Origin: Desulfomonilaceae bacterium
GTDB taxonomy: Bacteria > Desulfobacterota > Desulfomonilia > Desulfomonilales > Desulfomonilaceae
Assembly: GCA_041662605.1 (NCBI GenBank)
Contig: JBAZSD010000002.1
Span: 1-64,000 of the forward strand
Direction of reading: 5' to 3'
Length of the DNA stretch: 64,000 bases
Shown: piece after piece, positions 51,136 through 60,572 of the stretch
How the letters are laid out: every line of letters begins with the position of its first letter
Numbering within the stretch: the stretch's first letter is position 1
Program-made: the position numbers and the translations under genes
Notes under the pieces: model-generated
What the model was told of the DNA's origin: nothing
The model's input: the letters and a program-made list of their open reading frames with translations, nothing else
Databases searched by the model: none

Positions 51136-52458
51136 ATGACAGACTTCAACAAAATGGTTTTTGTAGGGCTCGATGGCGTTCCGTTCTCGCTGTTACGAAA
51201 CTTCTTTGATCTCGATATTATGCCTGGGCTGAAGAAAGTGGCCGCCGATGGAATCTTTAGTCCTATGGATTCCAGTAGGCCCCCTATCTCCAGTGTGGCC
51301 TGGACATCATTTATGACAGGAAAGGATCCCGGACATCATGGAATCTTCGGATTTACGGATATAGCCAAAGATGCAATCAGGTTAACCCTTCCGTCATTCG
51401 ATGACATCAGAGTTCCTGTAATATGGAACAACTTTCCTGAAAAACGGTCTGTCGTGGTCAATCTGCCCTTCACCTATCCGGCCAGACCGCTCAATGGCGT
51501 TTTGATAGCGGGTTTTGTAGCTCCCATATTCGAGAGGGCGGTTCATCCGGCATCTCTGGTACCCTGGCTAAAATCTAAAGGATACAGAACCGACACTGAC
51601 AATGTTAGGGCTCGTCAGAATAAGCGTTTCTTAATTGAAGATCTTTTTTCGACCTTGCGTGCGCTGGAAGAAGTGGTTTTTACTCTGGCCAAGGAACCAT
51701 GGGACATTTTCATTTTTGTAGTGACAGGCACTGACAGGTTGAATCATTTCCTTTTTGACGCCTTGAAAAACCATACCCATCCCTATCATTCCGAATCAGT
51801 TTTCTATTATCGAAAGGTAGATGATTTTGTCTCGCGCTTTTTAGCAAGGCTTGACTCCAAGACTCGCAAGGTGATCCTGTCTGATCACGGATTCACGGAC
51901 TTGAAGCTTCAGGTCAATCTGAACTACCTTTTAAGGATGAGAGGATATCTGGGCCTGAATTCTATGGATGCGAGAGATATTTCAGGCGTCAGCCCAAATT
52001 CTCTTGCGTTTGCTATGGATCCCACAAGGATTTACATCAATTCAAAGTCGAGATTCAGGACTGGTCTCCTTTCGGATAGTCAAGCTCTCGAAACCAGAGC
52101 TAGGCTGAAAAATGACCTGATCCAGTTCCGCATATCCGATTTGGGACCAATGGCCTCCGGGTTGGGCGCCAACCTGAATGAGCCCCTATTCACAGAAGTA
52201 AAACTCAAAGAGGAGATTTATCAGGGCCCCTGTCTTGAATTTGCTCCTGATATCGTCGTAACACCCAGGCCTGGATACGATGTTAAAGCGTCTATCAACG
52301 CAAGCAGCTTGTGTCAAAAAGACATCTTTACCGGTGTGCATACTCAGGACGACGCTTTTGTCATTGTTGGAGATCGGGAAACCAATGAGGATTTCTCGAA
52401 ATTCAATGTTTCAGACATAAGCGGGTTGATCCCATGGAAAAGAGGCTCAGTAAATTGA
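51136..52458 (+). CDS. Type I phosphodiesterase / alkaline phosphatase superfamily protein
   Basis: A 440-residue enzyme of the AP superfamily with metal-binding segments FVGLDGVPF, SVAWTSFMTGKDPGHHGIFGF (nucleophile Thr/Ser), TGTDRLNHFLF, SDHGFTDLK and HTQDD. It hydrolyses phosphodiester or pyrophosphate bonds; no substrate can be read. No signal peptide is visible. It follows the PHP gene by 17 bp and TrmL lies 73 bp after it, a likely loose operon. Confidence 0.87.
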   Translation: MTDFNKMVFVGLDGVPFSLLRNFFDLDIMPGLKKVAADGIFSPMDSSRPPISSVAWTSFMTGKDPGHHGIFGFTDIAKDAIRLTLPSFDDIRVPVIWNNFPEKRSVVVNLPFTYPARPLNGVLIAGFVAPIFERAVHPASLVPWLKSKGYRTDTDNVRARQNKRFLIEDLFSTLRALEEVVFTLAKEPWDIFIFVVTGTDRLNHFLFDALKNHTHPYHSESVFYYRKVDDFVSRFLARLDSKTRKVILSDHGFTDLKLQVNLNYLLRMRGYLGLNSMDARDISGVSPNSLAFAMDPTRIYINSKSRFRTGLLSDSQALETRARLKNDLIQFRISDLGPMASGLGANLNEPLFTEVKLKEEIYQGPCLEFAPDIVVTPRPGYDVKASINASSLCQKDIFTGVHTQDDAFVIVGDRETNEDFSKFNVSDISGLIPWKRGSVN

Positions 52459-52531
52459 GCCGTTCAGCCTGTAATTTTCTGCGATGCTCCAAATTTTTTA
52501 GTAGTTTTGTGGGGAGGTTATAAAAACTCGG

Positions 52532-52993
52532 ATGTTCAATGTGGTCCTGGTCAACCCGGAAATTCCCCCAAATACCGGCAACATAGGTCGCCTTTGCGTA
52601 GCGGTAGGGGCTCGACTACATCTGATAAAACCACTTGGATTTCACATTGATGACAGAAGCTTACGAAGAGCTGGGCTGGATTATTGGAAAAATGTGGATC
52701 TGGTCGTCTGGGAAAATCTTGAAAAGTATCTTGAATCAGTCGATCGCGACCAAATCATTCTTACGGGATCAAAGCGGGGGGATGTCTATTACAACCTGAA
52801 ATTCAACGCTTGGGACCACATCCTTTTTGGACCTGAAACATCGGGTTTATCCCAGAAACTCTTTGACATGTTCCCGGCAAGAATCGCCAGGATACCTATC
52901 AATCTTCAGAAGACGCGAAGTCTTAATTTATCCACAGCAGCAGGAATAGTTGTTTTCGAGGGCTTGAGGCAGTTGGGTCACATTCCGGGTTGA
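52532..52993 (+). CDS. trmL: tRNA (cytidine/uridine-34-2'-O)-methyltransferase TrmL
   Basis: This 153-residue SPOUT methyltransferase has the standard TrmL motifs: NPEIPPNTGNIGRLC, the knot-forming LFGPETSGL and IPI...RSLNLSTAAGIVVFE. It methylates the wobble nucleotide of leucine tRNAs using S-adenosylmethionine. Length is typical. Its stop is 6 bp from the stop of the convergent receiver gene. Confidence 0.92.
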   Translation: MFNVVLVNPEIPPNTGNIGRLCVAVGARLHLIKPLGFHIDDRSLRRAGLDYWKNVDLVVWENLEKYLESVDRDQIILTGSKRGDVYYNLKFNAWDHILFGPETSGLSQKLFDMFPARIARIPINLQKTRSLNLSTAAGIVVFEGLRQLGHIPG

Positions 52994-52999
52994 CTTACG

Positions 53000-53362
53000 T
53001 TAAGCCCTGCCTTTGGCAACGAGTTCTCTGACTTTGTTAACAAGTTCCGTCATGTCGCCGGATTTGACAATAAAAGCGTCAACACTGGGAATTGAGGGAT
53101 CGCAGGTGAAATAAGGGTAGGCGGTGCTAATTATTAGAGGAATCTTGATTTTCATACGATTGAATCTTTCAAGAAACCCTCTGCCTCCAATTCCAGGCAT
53201 CTTAAGGTCAAGAATTATTATGTCCGGTTTGTACCCTTTAAGCATTTTCAGGGCTTCTTCCGCGTCTCTGGCCTGTATTACCTGGAACCCTTGTTCCTCA
53301 AAAACCTCCTTGTATAGAAGCCTTACGGAACTTTCGTCTTCAATGTGAAAAATTACTGACAT
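53000..53362 (-). CDS. Stand-alone receiver-domain protein
   Basis: A 120-residue receiver: HIEDESSVRLLYKEVF, phospho-Asp52 (IIILDLKMPGIGG), AFIVKSGD with the conserved Lys. The start is taken at ATG 53362, since AGAGGAAAAG precedes it. A GTG 27 bp upstream is also in frame. No output domain and no adjacent kinase are visible. Confidence 0.85.
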   Translation of the reverse strand: MSVIFHIEDESSVRLLYKEVFEEQGFQVIQARDAEEALKMLKGYKPDIIILDLKMPGIGGRGFLERFNRMKIKIPLIISTAYPYFTCDPSIPSVDAFIVKSGDMTELVNKVRELVAKGRA

Positions 53363-53449
53363 CTTTTCCTCTAAAAGAAATAATATCACCCCAAGATCGG
53401 GTTAACAACCAATGACTGATTCAAGAAAAAATAGGGGCCTACAGTAAAA

Positions 53450-54370
53450 GTGAAACATGTAATTCCCAAACCCTTAATAAAAGGAGACTTGATTGGAGTC
53501 GCGGCAGTTTCAGGCCCCGTCAATATTTCCAATCTGAAAAAAGGAGTCAACTTTTTTCACAAACTGGGCCTAAAAATTAAATTTGGCTCAAACATTTATG
53601 ACCAACTTGAATATCTGGCAGGTCCTGATAAGGAGCGTTCAGACGGGCTTAACAATTTGATATCAGATCCGGACGTTAAAGGAATTTTTTTCGCAAGAGG
53701 CGGGTACGGATCGATGCGAATTCTGCCTCAAATAGATTATCAAGCGATAAGGACACAACCTAAAATCTTGATGGGAATGAGTGACTTGACAGCGGTATCT
53801 ATGGCGGTTCATCGCCACTGTTCGTTGGTGACACTTGCAGGTCCAATGCTTGCCGGACAAATTAGTGAGGTTCTGGATAGAGATTCTGAAGACTTCATGA
53901 TTCGCGCCCTCACAGAACCTTTAGAATGTTTCGATATGATGGGGGAATTTAGTTCAGAATTGAAAATTTTACGAACCGGAAAAACCAAAGGCTATCTGCT
54001 TGGAGGTTGCCTTTCGGTTTTGGTTTCTTTGCTGGGAACCCCTTACTGTCCCAACTTTCTCAATAGTGTTTTATTTCTTGAAGATGTAAATGAACCAGCT
54101 TATAAGATAGACCGCATGCTCACCCAGATGAAACTCACCGGAATTTTTGGGTCCATCCGAGGCGTAATAATCGGGCATTTTTCAGGGAATGAATCGGAAG
54201 CTTCAAAAGCTGTAGCGGAGCGAATTGTGATGGAATACACTGAATATCGCCGGATTCCGGTAATTTCTAATTACCCCCATGGTCATGCTCTGCCCAATAT
54301 TACCTTGCCGGTAGGCGCTCTCGTGGAATTTGAAGCGTCAGGGAGCCACGTGACCCTACGGTGCGTCTAA
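53450..54370 (+). CDS. LD-carboxypeptidase (peptidase S66) family protein
   Basis: A 306-residue S66 peptidase with nucleophile Ser in GMSDLTAV, the Glu in FLEDVNEPAYKIDRML, His in GHALPNITLPVGA, and the ARGGYGSMRIL signature. LdcA-type enzymes trim the D-Ala from peptidoglycan tetrapeptides; the MccF branch cleaves microcin-like peptides. Both are cytoplasmic and no signal is present. The GTG 53450 start is preferred. It precedes murJ, which fits a cell-wall recycling role. Confidence 0.87.
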   Translation: MKHVIPKPLIKGDLIGVAAVSGPVNISNLKKGVNFFHKLGLKIKFGSNIYDQLEYLAGPDKERSDGLNNLISDPDVKGIFFARGGYGSMRILPQIDYQAIRTQPKILMGMSDLTAVSMAVHRHCSLVTLAGPMLAGQISEVLDRDSEDFMIRALTEPLECFDMMGEFSSELKILRTGKTKGYLLGGCLSVLVSLLGTPYCPNFLNSVLFLEDVNEPAYKIDRMLTQMKLTGIFGSIRGVIIGHFSGNESEASKAVAERIVMEYTEYRRIPVISNYPHGHALPNITLPVGALVEFEASGSHVTLRCV

Positions 54371-54376
54371 TGCTAC

Positions 54377-55996
54377 TTGCGTCCAATCGCCCCACCGGAG
54401 ACCTTATCGATTTTGAAATCCCCCTCAACTAAAAACCTCGTAGCCGCTGAAAAGAAACTCATTACAAAAGCAGCGGGGATAGTAGGATTCTGGACCAGCG
54501 TTAGCCGAGTCTCCGGATTTATCAGGGACATGATTATTGCCATCTTTATGGGCGCAGGCCCCGGGGCCGACGCGTTTTTCGTAGCTTTTCGAATCCCAAA
54601 TCTACTTCGTCGCCTGTTCGCTGAAGGCGCCCTTTCCGCCGCGTTTGTGCCGACCTTTGTGGACACTCTACAGAAAAACGGCAGGGAGGAAGGAGTAAAG
54701 CTCGCCCGAATAGCCGTAACTTTTTCAAGTGTGATCCTTTGTCTAATTAGCATCTCAGGGATTCTATTCAGCCCACAAATTGTAAGTGTAATTGCTCCAG
54801 GTTTTTTTGACGATCAAAGTAAACTCGACCTAACAATTCAATTAACCAGAATAATGTTTCCGTATATTTTCTTTATTTCCCTTGTCGCTCTTATTTCTGG
54901 AGTATTGAACAGTCTTGGACGATTTGCCGCTCCAGCGGCCGCCCCGATTCTACTGAACATTTCCATGATTAGTGGAGTCCTTATTCTAACCAAATCAGCG
55001 GAATGGGCTCCGTACTACGCCCTGGCATGGGCTGTGACCCTGGCAGGGATCCTGCAATTAATCCTTCAAATACCTTTTCTGCTATCCGAAGGGTTTTCGC
55101 TCAAACCGGACTTCCATTTTGGATATCCACCATTGAAACGGATGGGTAGACTTTTTGTCCCGGCTGCGATCGGAGGCGCAGTATACCAGATCAACGTTTT
55201 GGTCGGGACAATGCTTGCGTCACTGTTGCCATCCGGTAGCGTTTCCTGGCTTTACTATGCTGACAGATTGGTGGAGTTGCCTTTGGGAGTGTTCGCTATC
55301 GCTCTGGGTTCCGCGGTTCTTCCGTCGATGTCCCGGCTCGCCGCTGCAGGCGATTATAAAGGCTTGGGGGAATCTGTTTCATTTTCCCTTCGCCTTATAG
55401 CGTTTTTCACAATCCCTTCTTCGGTGGCTCTGATAGTGCTGCGTGAGCCTATCATATCGGTGTTGTTTCAACATGGTCGTTTTGCCCGCATAGACACCGT
55501 TGAAACAGCGTATGCCCTATTATGGTACAGCGTTGGACTTTGGGCATTCTCGGGGCTCAAAGTGGTAACGCAGGCTTTTTTCTCATTGAAAGACACCAAG
55601 ACCCCTTTATGGATTTCTTTAGGCGCTGTGATAGTAAACCTGGGGGCTGGACTGCTTCTCATGGGGCCCATGAAACATGGGGGGCTGGCGCTTGCTACTT
55701 CCATCGCTGCAGCGTTAAATTTTGTTATCCTTTTTGTCATCTTGATAAAAAGGATAACCTGGTTTGAAACTCAAGAATTCGTCATCTCAATCGCCAAGAT
55801 TACGGCGTCCTCTTTTATAATGGGTACATTTCTGGTTTTTCTTATGGATTTTGGGTCTTGGGCTCAGGGATTGACCGTGAAGAACTTGATCATTTTGGGA
55901 ATGTGCGAACTCATAGGTCTAGTAATTTATGGAATGTCAGCTTTCTTGTTCAAGTGTGAGCAGATAGGGTCAATCAGGTCGATATTAAAACGTTGA
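54377..55996 (+). CDS. murJ: Lipid II flippase MurJ
   Basis: A 539-residue MATE-like membrane protein with fourteen helices. The N-terminal helix pair contains SRVSGFIRDMIIAIFMGAGPGADAFFVAFRIPNLLRRLFAEGALSAAFVP, the MurJ signature with its Arg. It flips lipid II across the inner membrane for peptidoglycan synthesis. TTG 54377, 6 bp after the upstream stop, gives a cytosolic N-terminus of about 25 residues before helix 1; no ATG is better. Confidence 0.93.
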   Translation: MRPIAPPETLSILKSPSTKNLVAAEKKLITKAAGIVGFWTSVSRVSGFIRDMIIAIFMGAGPGADAFFVAFRIPNLLRRLFAEGALSAAFVPTFVDTLQKNGREEGVKLARIAVTFSSVILCLISISGILFSPQIVSVIAPGFFDDQSKLDLTIQLTRIMFPYIFFISLVALISGVLNSLGRFAAPAAAPILLNISMISGVLILTKSAEWAPYYALAWAVTLAGILQLILQIPFLLSEGFSLKPDFHFGYPPLKRMGRLFVPAAIGGAVYQINVLVGTMLASLLPSGSVSWLYYADRLVELPLGVFAIALGSAVLPSMSRLAAAGDYKGLGESVSFSLRLIAFFTIPSSVALIVLREPIISVLFQHGRFARIDTVETAYALLWYSVGLWAFSGLKVVTQAFFSLKDTKTPLWISLGAVIVNLGAGLLLMGPMKHGGLALATSIAAALNFVILFVILIKRITWFETQEFVISIAKITASSFIMGTFLVFLMDFGSWAQGLTVKNLIILGMCELIGLVIYGMSAFLFKCEQIGSIRSILKR

Positions 55997-56007
55997 GTAA
56001 AGGGCTT

Positions 56008-56853
56008 TTATAACGAAAATGTTGAACCTTCACGAGCAGCGTCCACCAAGGTTCCTGAATTAAGTCGGTCAAGCTCTTCCCTGCATCTTCCAATTATTTG
56101 CTCCATCCCGTGGTCGGTGCGCCAAGGATCATGGTGAAAAAGCAAAAGTTTTTTCACACCTGCCTCAACGGCCAATCTGGCCACAGTGTCCGTGTCTGAA
56201 TGTCCCCAACCATGTCGACTCTTGGATTCCTCGGGAAAATATTGGCAATCGTGAACCAGAGTGTCAACATCACGACAAAAATTCACAAAATCCTTGAATC
56301 GGGTTCCTTCCCAGCCATCATGGCTAAGTTCATTGTCCGTAAGAAACACAAATTTCTTGCCATTCTCAACAAATTTAAACCCTAAACCACCTTGAGGGTG
56401 TTGCAATCGGTGTGGCTCCACCAGCACATCGTCCAGAGTTATAATCGCCATAGGCGAATCGCCGGGAGGATCGATTCTCGCCTTGAGATCCTGAAAACAA
56501 ACAGGCCATGTTCCATCGATATAGTCACTACCGAAAACCTTCTGAACGCCTTCAAAGCACTTCTTGCAACCATTGACCACGATATGGAAATCCGGATAAA
56601 AAAGAGGAGCGAAAAAAGGGAGTCCCATCAGATGGTCCCAATGAATATGGGTCATAAATAGATGAATTGTTCTTGTTTGAGATCGCCTGAGCAAGGAATC
56701 ACCAAGGACTCTTATTCCGGTTCCTGCGTCAATCACGGCACAGCAGCCTGAATTGGTGATAATCTCAACACAAGTTGTGTTACCTCCGAAAATCACTGTG
56801 TCCGGCCCTGGCGAAGCTATGGAACCTCGGGTTCCCCAAAATTTTATCTTCAT
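56008..56853 (-). CDS. Metallo-beta-lactamase-fold hydrolase (cyclic-phosphodiesterase-like)
   Basis: A 281-residue MBL-fold protein with THIHWDHLMGLPFF (HxHxDH), VIDAGTG, FLTDNELSHD, HDCQYFPEE and LFHHDPWRTD. The GTRGS opening and metal ligands are those of PhnP/RNase Z-related phosphodiesterases acting on cyclic phosphate ribose or cyclic nucleotides. The substrate is unproven. It converges with murJ (11 bp between stops). Confidence 0.85.
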   Translation of the reverse strand: MKIKFWGTRGSIASPGPDTVIFGGNTTCVEIITNSGCCAVIDAGTGIRVLGDSLLRRSQTRTIHLFMTHIHWDHLMGLPFFAPLFYPDFHIVVNGCKKCFEGVQKVFGSDYIDGTWPVCFQDLKARIDPPGDSPMAIITLDDVLVEPHRLQHPQGGLGFKFVENGKKFVFLTDNELSHDGWEGTRFKDFVNFCRDVDTLVHDCQYFPEESKSRHGWGHSDTDTVARLAVEAGVKKLLLFHHDPWRTDHGMEQIIGRCREELDRLNSGTLVDAAREGSTFSL

Positions 56854-56954
56854 GCTACAATTTCGACTCCGTTATTATCCGAACAACTGCTCCAGATTTT
56901 TTTAGGTTAGGTCCACTTATTATTATATATATAAGGATCGCTTGAGTCCACGAT

Positions 56955-58133
56955 ATGCTTAAAGAACTGTCAAAAAATTGGCGCCTGTCCGATGAGATTA
57001 AAGCTCTGCATGAGAGAGGGCTTTTCCGTAAAATGCCTGAGGTTTCAGGTTTTCCGGGCAGGTTTATTGAAGTGGACGGTCAACATGCTCTTAACTTTTC
57101 CAGCAACAATTACTTAAGCTTAGCTGGGAACCTTGAGATATTACAAGCATTCTCTCGGGCTGCTCAAATCCACGGAGTAGGGTCTACCGCTTCTCGTCTA
57201 ATAGCGGGAAATTGCCCCAGTCATCGTGAGCTTGAAGAATTCATCGGGAAATGGAAACAGACAGAAGCCGCGTTGGTTTTCGGCAGCGGCTATCAGGCCA
57301 ATATCGGTATCTTGACATCCCTGACCGATACTGGTGACCTAATCATATCAGATGAGTTGAACCACGCCAGCATCATAGATGGAGCGAGACTTTCCAGGGC
57401 TACAATTTCTGTCTACAAACATGTTGACATAAACATGGCGGAGGACGCGTTAAGAAAACAGGGGTTCCGGCGAAAAATCCTGGTGACTGAATCAGTGTTT
57501 TCAATGGATGGTGATCATGCTCCGCTTAGGGAACTCTCTAGTTTGTGCCTAAAATACGGCGCCCTTTTGGTCGTGGATGAAGCTCACGCCACCGGGATTT
57601 ATGGTCCATCGGGAGAGGGGTTGTGCGCAGAGCTTGAGGTTGACCCTGATGTTCACATGGGAACGTTAGGAAAGGCAACGGGAGTAAGTGGCGCTTATGT
57701 GGCTGGTAGTCGAGATTTGATTGATATTCTGATAAATCGAGCCAGATCTTTCATTTTCACCACAGCTCCCAGTCCAGCGGTTTCCGCGGCTGCGCTCAAA
57801 TCCCTCGAAATAATAACTTCTTCTGAAGGCGCCCTTCGGCGCGCTTTGTTAAAAAGAAATGTGGAAATTATGGACAAAAAGTTGAAACAAATTTTCCCCG
57901 CCAGAAGGAATCCGAGCCACATCCAGCCTATCCCAGTAGGTCGTTCCGACCTGACGATGAAGATGAGCGGATTGTGTTTAAACAGGGGATTGTTTGTTCA
58001 AGGGATAAGATATCCATCTGTTTATGAGGGTTCGGCAAGACTGAGGCTTACTCTCATGAGCGCCCATACTATTGAAGATATTGAAAAAGCATATAACATA
58101 ATTGATTCTCTTTTCTCCGGGTTGGAAAAATAA
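56955..58133 (+). CDS. Alpha-oxoamine synthase (BioF/KBL-type PLP enzyme)
   Basis: A 392-residue PLP enzyme of the AOS family with VTESVFSMDGDHAPL, VDEAHATGIYGPSGEG and the lysine motif GTLGKATGVSGAY. It condenses an acyl-CoA with an amino acid: 8-amino-7-oxononanoate synthase, glycine C-acetyltransferase, or serine palmitoyltransferase-like. No other biotin gene is adjacent, so BioF is not assured. TATATATAAGG upstream of the ATG is AT-rich promoter-like. Confidence 0.88.
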   Translation: MLKELSKNWRLSDEIKALHERGLFRKMPEVSGFPGRFIEVDGQHALNFSSNNYLSLAGNLEILQAFSRAAQIHGVGSTASRLIAGNCPSHRELEEFIGKWKQTEAALVFGSGYQANIGILTSLTDTGDLIISDELNHASIIDGARLSRATISVYKHVDINMAEDALRKQGFRRKILVTESVFSMDGDHAPLRELSSLCLKYGALLVVDEAHATGIYGPSGEGLCAELEVDPDVHMGTLGKATGVSGAYVAGSRDLIDILINRARSFIFTTAPSPAVSAAALKSLEIITSSEGALRRALLKRNVEIMDKKLKQIFPARRNPSHIQPIPVGRSDLTMKMSGLCLNRGLFVQGIRYPSVYEGSARLRLTLMSAHTIEDIEKAYNIIDSLFSGLEK

Positions 58134-58175
58134 CCATCGAATTATGAGAGTAAACCCATTGCCAGGCCATCCTGA

Positions 58176-58202
58176 TTATCAACCGGCTGTTATCAACCGG
58201 CT
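58176..58202 (+). repeat. Tandem direct duplication, 14-bp unit, two copies
   Basis: TTATCAACCGGCTG occurs twice in tandem (the second copy one base short of complete), in the 191-bp gap between the BioF/KBL-type gene and the radical SAM gene. It is a simple duplication. No function is assigned. Confidence 0.5.
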
Positions 58203-58324
58203 TGCAGGGGAATCAAAATAGCTTTATTCTTTACAGATTATTTCTCAGAGGGAAAAGATATTCCAAACCTTAGGCAGTTAGCGCAAACCCTCGGAGCGTT
58301 AGCTTTCTGAAACGGAGTCTATTT

Positions 58325-59716
58325 ATGGCGGAAACGAGAATTACCTCAAATGTGACTGGTCTCGACAAGTTTAAAATGGTTGGGAGCATCTTTTCCACAG
58401 CGTTGAAAGTTCTTAGGGACCCTGGGAACGTGGCGATTAGACGGCGAAAGGGCCTTAATATCAATGACGACTTGTTTAACTTCGTTAAACTGTCTTTCCT
58501 GGAGTACACTGTTCTTCGATTTAGAAGAATGGTGAGGTTTGGGGACAAAACCATTCTTGACAGCACATTCCCTCCATATCCATCAGAGGCCTTCAACAAA
58601 CGTCTCAAGAATTACGTTAACAACCTCGACATGACTGAAATGCCCTCTGGAATCGTCTCAATATCTACCACCAATTGTTGTCCTTATTCTTGTCCCTTTT
58701 GCTCGACCAACGCTCGTAGAGTCACAAAGACGGATCTTGATGAAGAACTACTGAAGAAAACCATCACAGCGGTGGAGGCGACCGGCGTCCCCATGATAAT
58801 TCTGCACGGTGGCGAGCCCATGTATAGATATGACCGTTTTCTGAGACTGGTCAAGCATGTGAGCCCGGAAACATGTCTGTGGATGTTTACAACAGGTTAC
58901 GGTGTGACGGATGATCGAGCTAGTGAGTTAAAAGACAATGGATTGTTTGGAGCCTGGGTGAGTCTCGATCATTTCAACCCTGAAGTTCATAATGGATTCA
59001 GAGGGACGCCCAAAGCCTTTGATAACGCCTGCAGGGCAGTAGAATCTTTTCAGAAGGCAGGTGTGTACACCTGTCTTTCGCTAGTGCCTCCCGAGGATCT
59101 TTTGGAACCCGAAAATTTTAAGAAATATTATGATTTTGCAAAGGATCTAGGTGTAGCGGAAATCCGTTTGATGGAGAAAAAGCCTTCTGGAAGAGAAGCA
59201 TGCCGGGGAGTTTTGGCGCACAGCACAGTTCTTGCCAATCTTCAAAAAGAGCTTTACGCGGATCCAAGATATGTCGACCACCCCCCGATAAGCGGCCTAT
59301 CCACCTGGCTCGAAAAGGACCAGGCTCTTGGATGTCAATGCAGGTTTGAATATCTTTTTATTACATCCACAGGAGATGTTCAACCCTGCGAAGTAAGTGA
59401 AGTTACTTTTGGGAACATCAAAGACGAACCGTTTTCTGAGATTTACAATAGAATTTCCAGGGTATTTGAACATTGTTCAACTGGCTGCATTCCGATGGTG
59501 ATGTATCCTGAAATTCGGGAATATCAAAAGAACAGGGCTCAGATGTCTTATGATGAGAAAATTGACAACGCGGCGAAAATAATCCGTGGTTTTGAGCAGA
59601 GAGGTTCAATTCCGGGCTCATATAGACCACTGTGGTCATATTATAAAAAGCGTCTAAAATTGTATGAGAATCGCCAATTTTGCAATGGTGACGCCAAGAG
59701 TTCTACACGGACGTGA
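58325..59716 (+). CDS. Radical SAM protein with SPASM-like C-terminal cysteines
   Basis: A 463-residue radical SAM enzyme. The [4Fe-4S]/SAM motif is CPYSCPFC near residue 120, followed by LHGGEPM. The C-terminal part holds further cysteines (ALGCQCRFEYLF, STGDVQPCEVSEVTFGN, HCSTGC) in a SPASM-like spacing. The N-terminal ~110 residues are unassigned and end with FPPYPSEAF. Such proteins modify peptides or carry out anaerobic sulfatase-type maturation, or make lipids and cofactors. No precursor peptide gene is next to it; thiM lies 49 bp downstream. Confidence 0.87.
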   Translation: MAETRITSNVTGLDKFKMVGSIFSTALKVLRDPGNVAIRRRKGLNINDDLFNFVKLSFLEYTVLRFRRMVRFGDKTILDSTFPPYPSEAFNKRLKNYVNNLDMTEMPSGIVSISTTNCCPYSCPFCSTNARRVTKTDLDEELLKKTITAVEATGVPMIILHGGEPMYRYDRFLRLVKHVSPETCLWMFTTGYGVTDDRASELKDNGLFGAWVSLDHFNPEVHNGFRGTPKAFDNACRAVESFQKAGVYTCLSLVPPEDLLEPENFKKYYDFAKDLGVAEIRLMEKKPSGREACRGVLAHSTVLANLQKELYADPRYVDHPPISGLSTWLEKDQALGCQCRFEYLFITSTGDVQPCEVSEVTFGNIKDEPFSEIYNRISRVFEHCSTGCIPMVMYPEIREYQKNRAQMSYDEKIDNAAKIIRGFEQRGSIPGSYRPLWSYYKKRLKLYENRQFCNGDAKSSTRT

Positions 59717-59765
59717 ACGCCTAAATGGTAAGTGTATTAGTGATATATAAGGAGGTGGACGCAAG

Positions 59766-60572
59766 ATGAGAGATATAGCTAAAAAGGCTGGTTCTTTGCT
59801 GGTTCAAATTCGGCAAACTCGACCGGTAGTGCACAGTATTACAAATTTCGTGGTCATGAATTCTACGGCCAATGTTCTTTTGGCTATGGGCGCCTCACCG
59901 ATAATGGCTCACGCTTTAGAAGAAATCGAAGACATATCCGCCATCTCGGACTCCCTAGTTATTAACATCGGGACTTTGTCCAACGCGTGGATAGAATCTA
60001 TGGAATCAGCAGCGCACATGGCCATAGCAAAGAGAAAGCCTTTCGTGCTCGATCCGGTAGGCTCCGGCGCAACCAAATTAAGAACGAGTACGGCGAGCAA
60101 CATAGCCCGGTTTGCCACTCCAACAGTAATCAGAGGAAACGCTTCGGAGATCTTGTCCATCGCTCAGGCTGGGTATGGCGCTCGAGGGGTTGACTCTGTT
60201 AACACCACTGAGGACGCCATGGAAGCAGCGTCGGGTCTAGCTGCGTCGCTCGGAACTGTTGTAGCGGTAACTGGCCTTACTGACTTTGTAACAGATGGCT
60301 TGAGATCAGTTGTCATATCAGGAGGATCATCCCTCACTTCATGCGTCACTGGAACAGGATGCGCAGCGAGCGTAATAGTCGCGGCATTCCTGGCTGTTGA
60401 ACAGGACGCTCTTCTTGCGAGCGCTGGAGCGCTTGGTTTTTTCAAGGTTGTGGCGGAAAAAGCTTCTGTGAAAGCAGCAGGACCAGGATCCTTCTGGGTT
60501 CAGGTTTTGGATGAGCTTCATCATGTGACATGCAGGGACGTAGAACTTGGCGCAAGGATTGAGAGCGTATGA
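59766..60572 (+). CDS. thiM: Hydroxyethylthiazole kinase ThiM
   Basis: A 268-residue ribokinase-like enzyme phosphorylating 5-(2-hydroxyethyl)-4-methylthiazole in thiamine salvage. The signature HSITNFVVMNSTANVLLAMGASP is present, with the ATP-site GTGCAASVIVAAFLA and the catalytic Cys nearby. AAGGAGGTGG precedes the ATG. The stop overlaps the thiE ATG (ATGA), so thiM-thiE are coupled. A TPP riboswitch was not seen in the 49-bp upstream gap. Confidence 0.93.
   Translation: MRDIAKKAGSLLVQIRQTRPVVHSITNFVVMNSTANVLLAMGASPIMAHALEEIEDISAISDSLVINIGTLSNAWIESMESAAHMAIAKRKPFVLDPVGSGATKLRTSTASNIARFATPTVIRGNASEILSIAQAGYGARGVDSVNTTEDAMEAASGLAASLGTVVAVTGLTDFVTDGLRSVVISGGSSLTSCVTGTGCAASVIVAAFLAVEQDALLASAGALGFFKVVAEKASVKAAGPGSFWVQVLDELHHVTCRDVELGARIESV

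Noticed and set aside
58176..58202. Tandem CCGG-containing duplication as a terminator
   Set aside because: The copies are direct, not inverted; only four bases could pair.
59717..59765. TPP riboswitch ahead of thiM
   Set aside because: The gap is only 49 nt and has no conserved CTGAGA/ACCTGA-type core.
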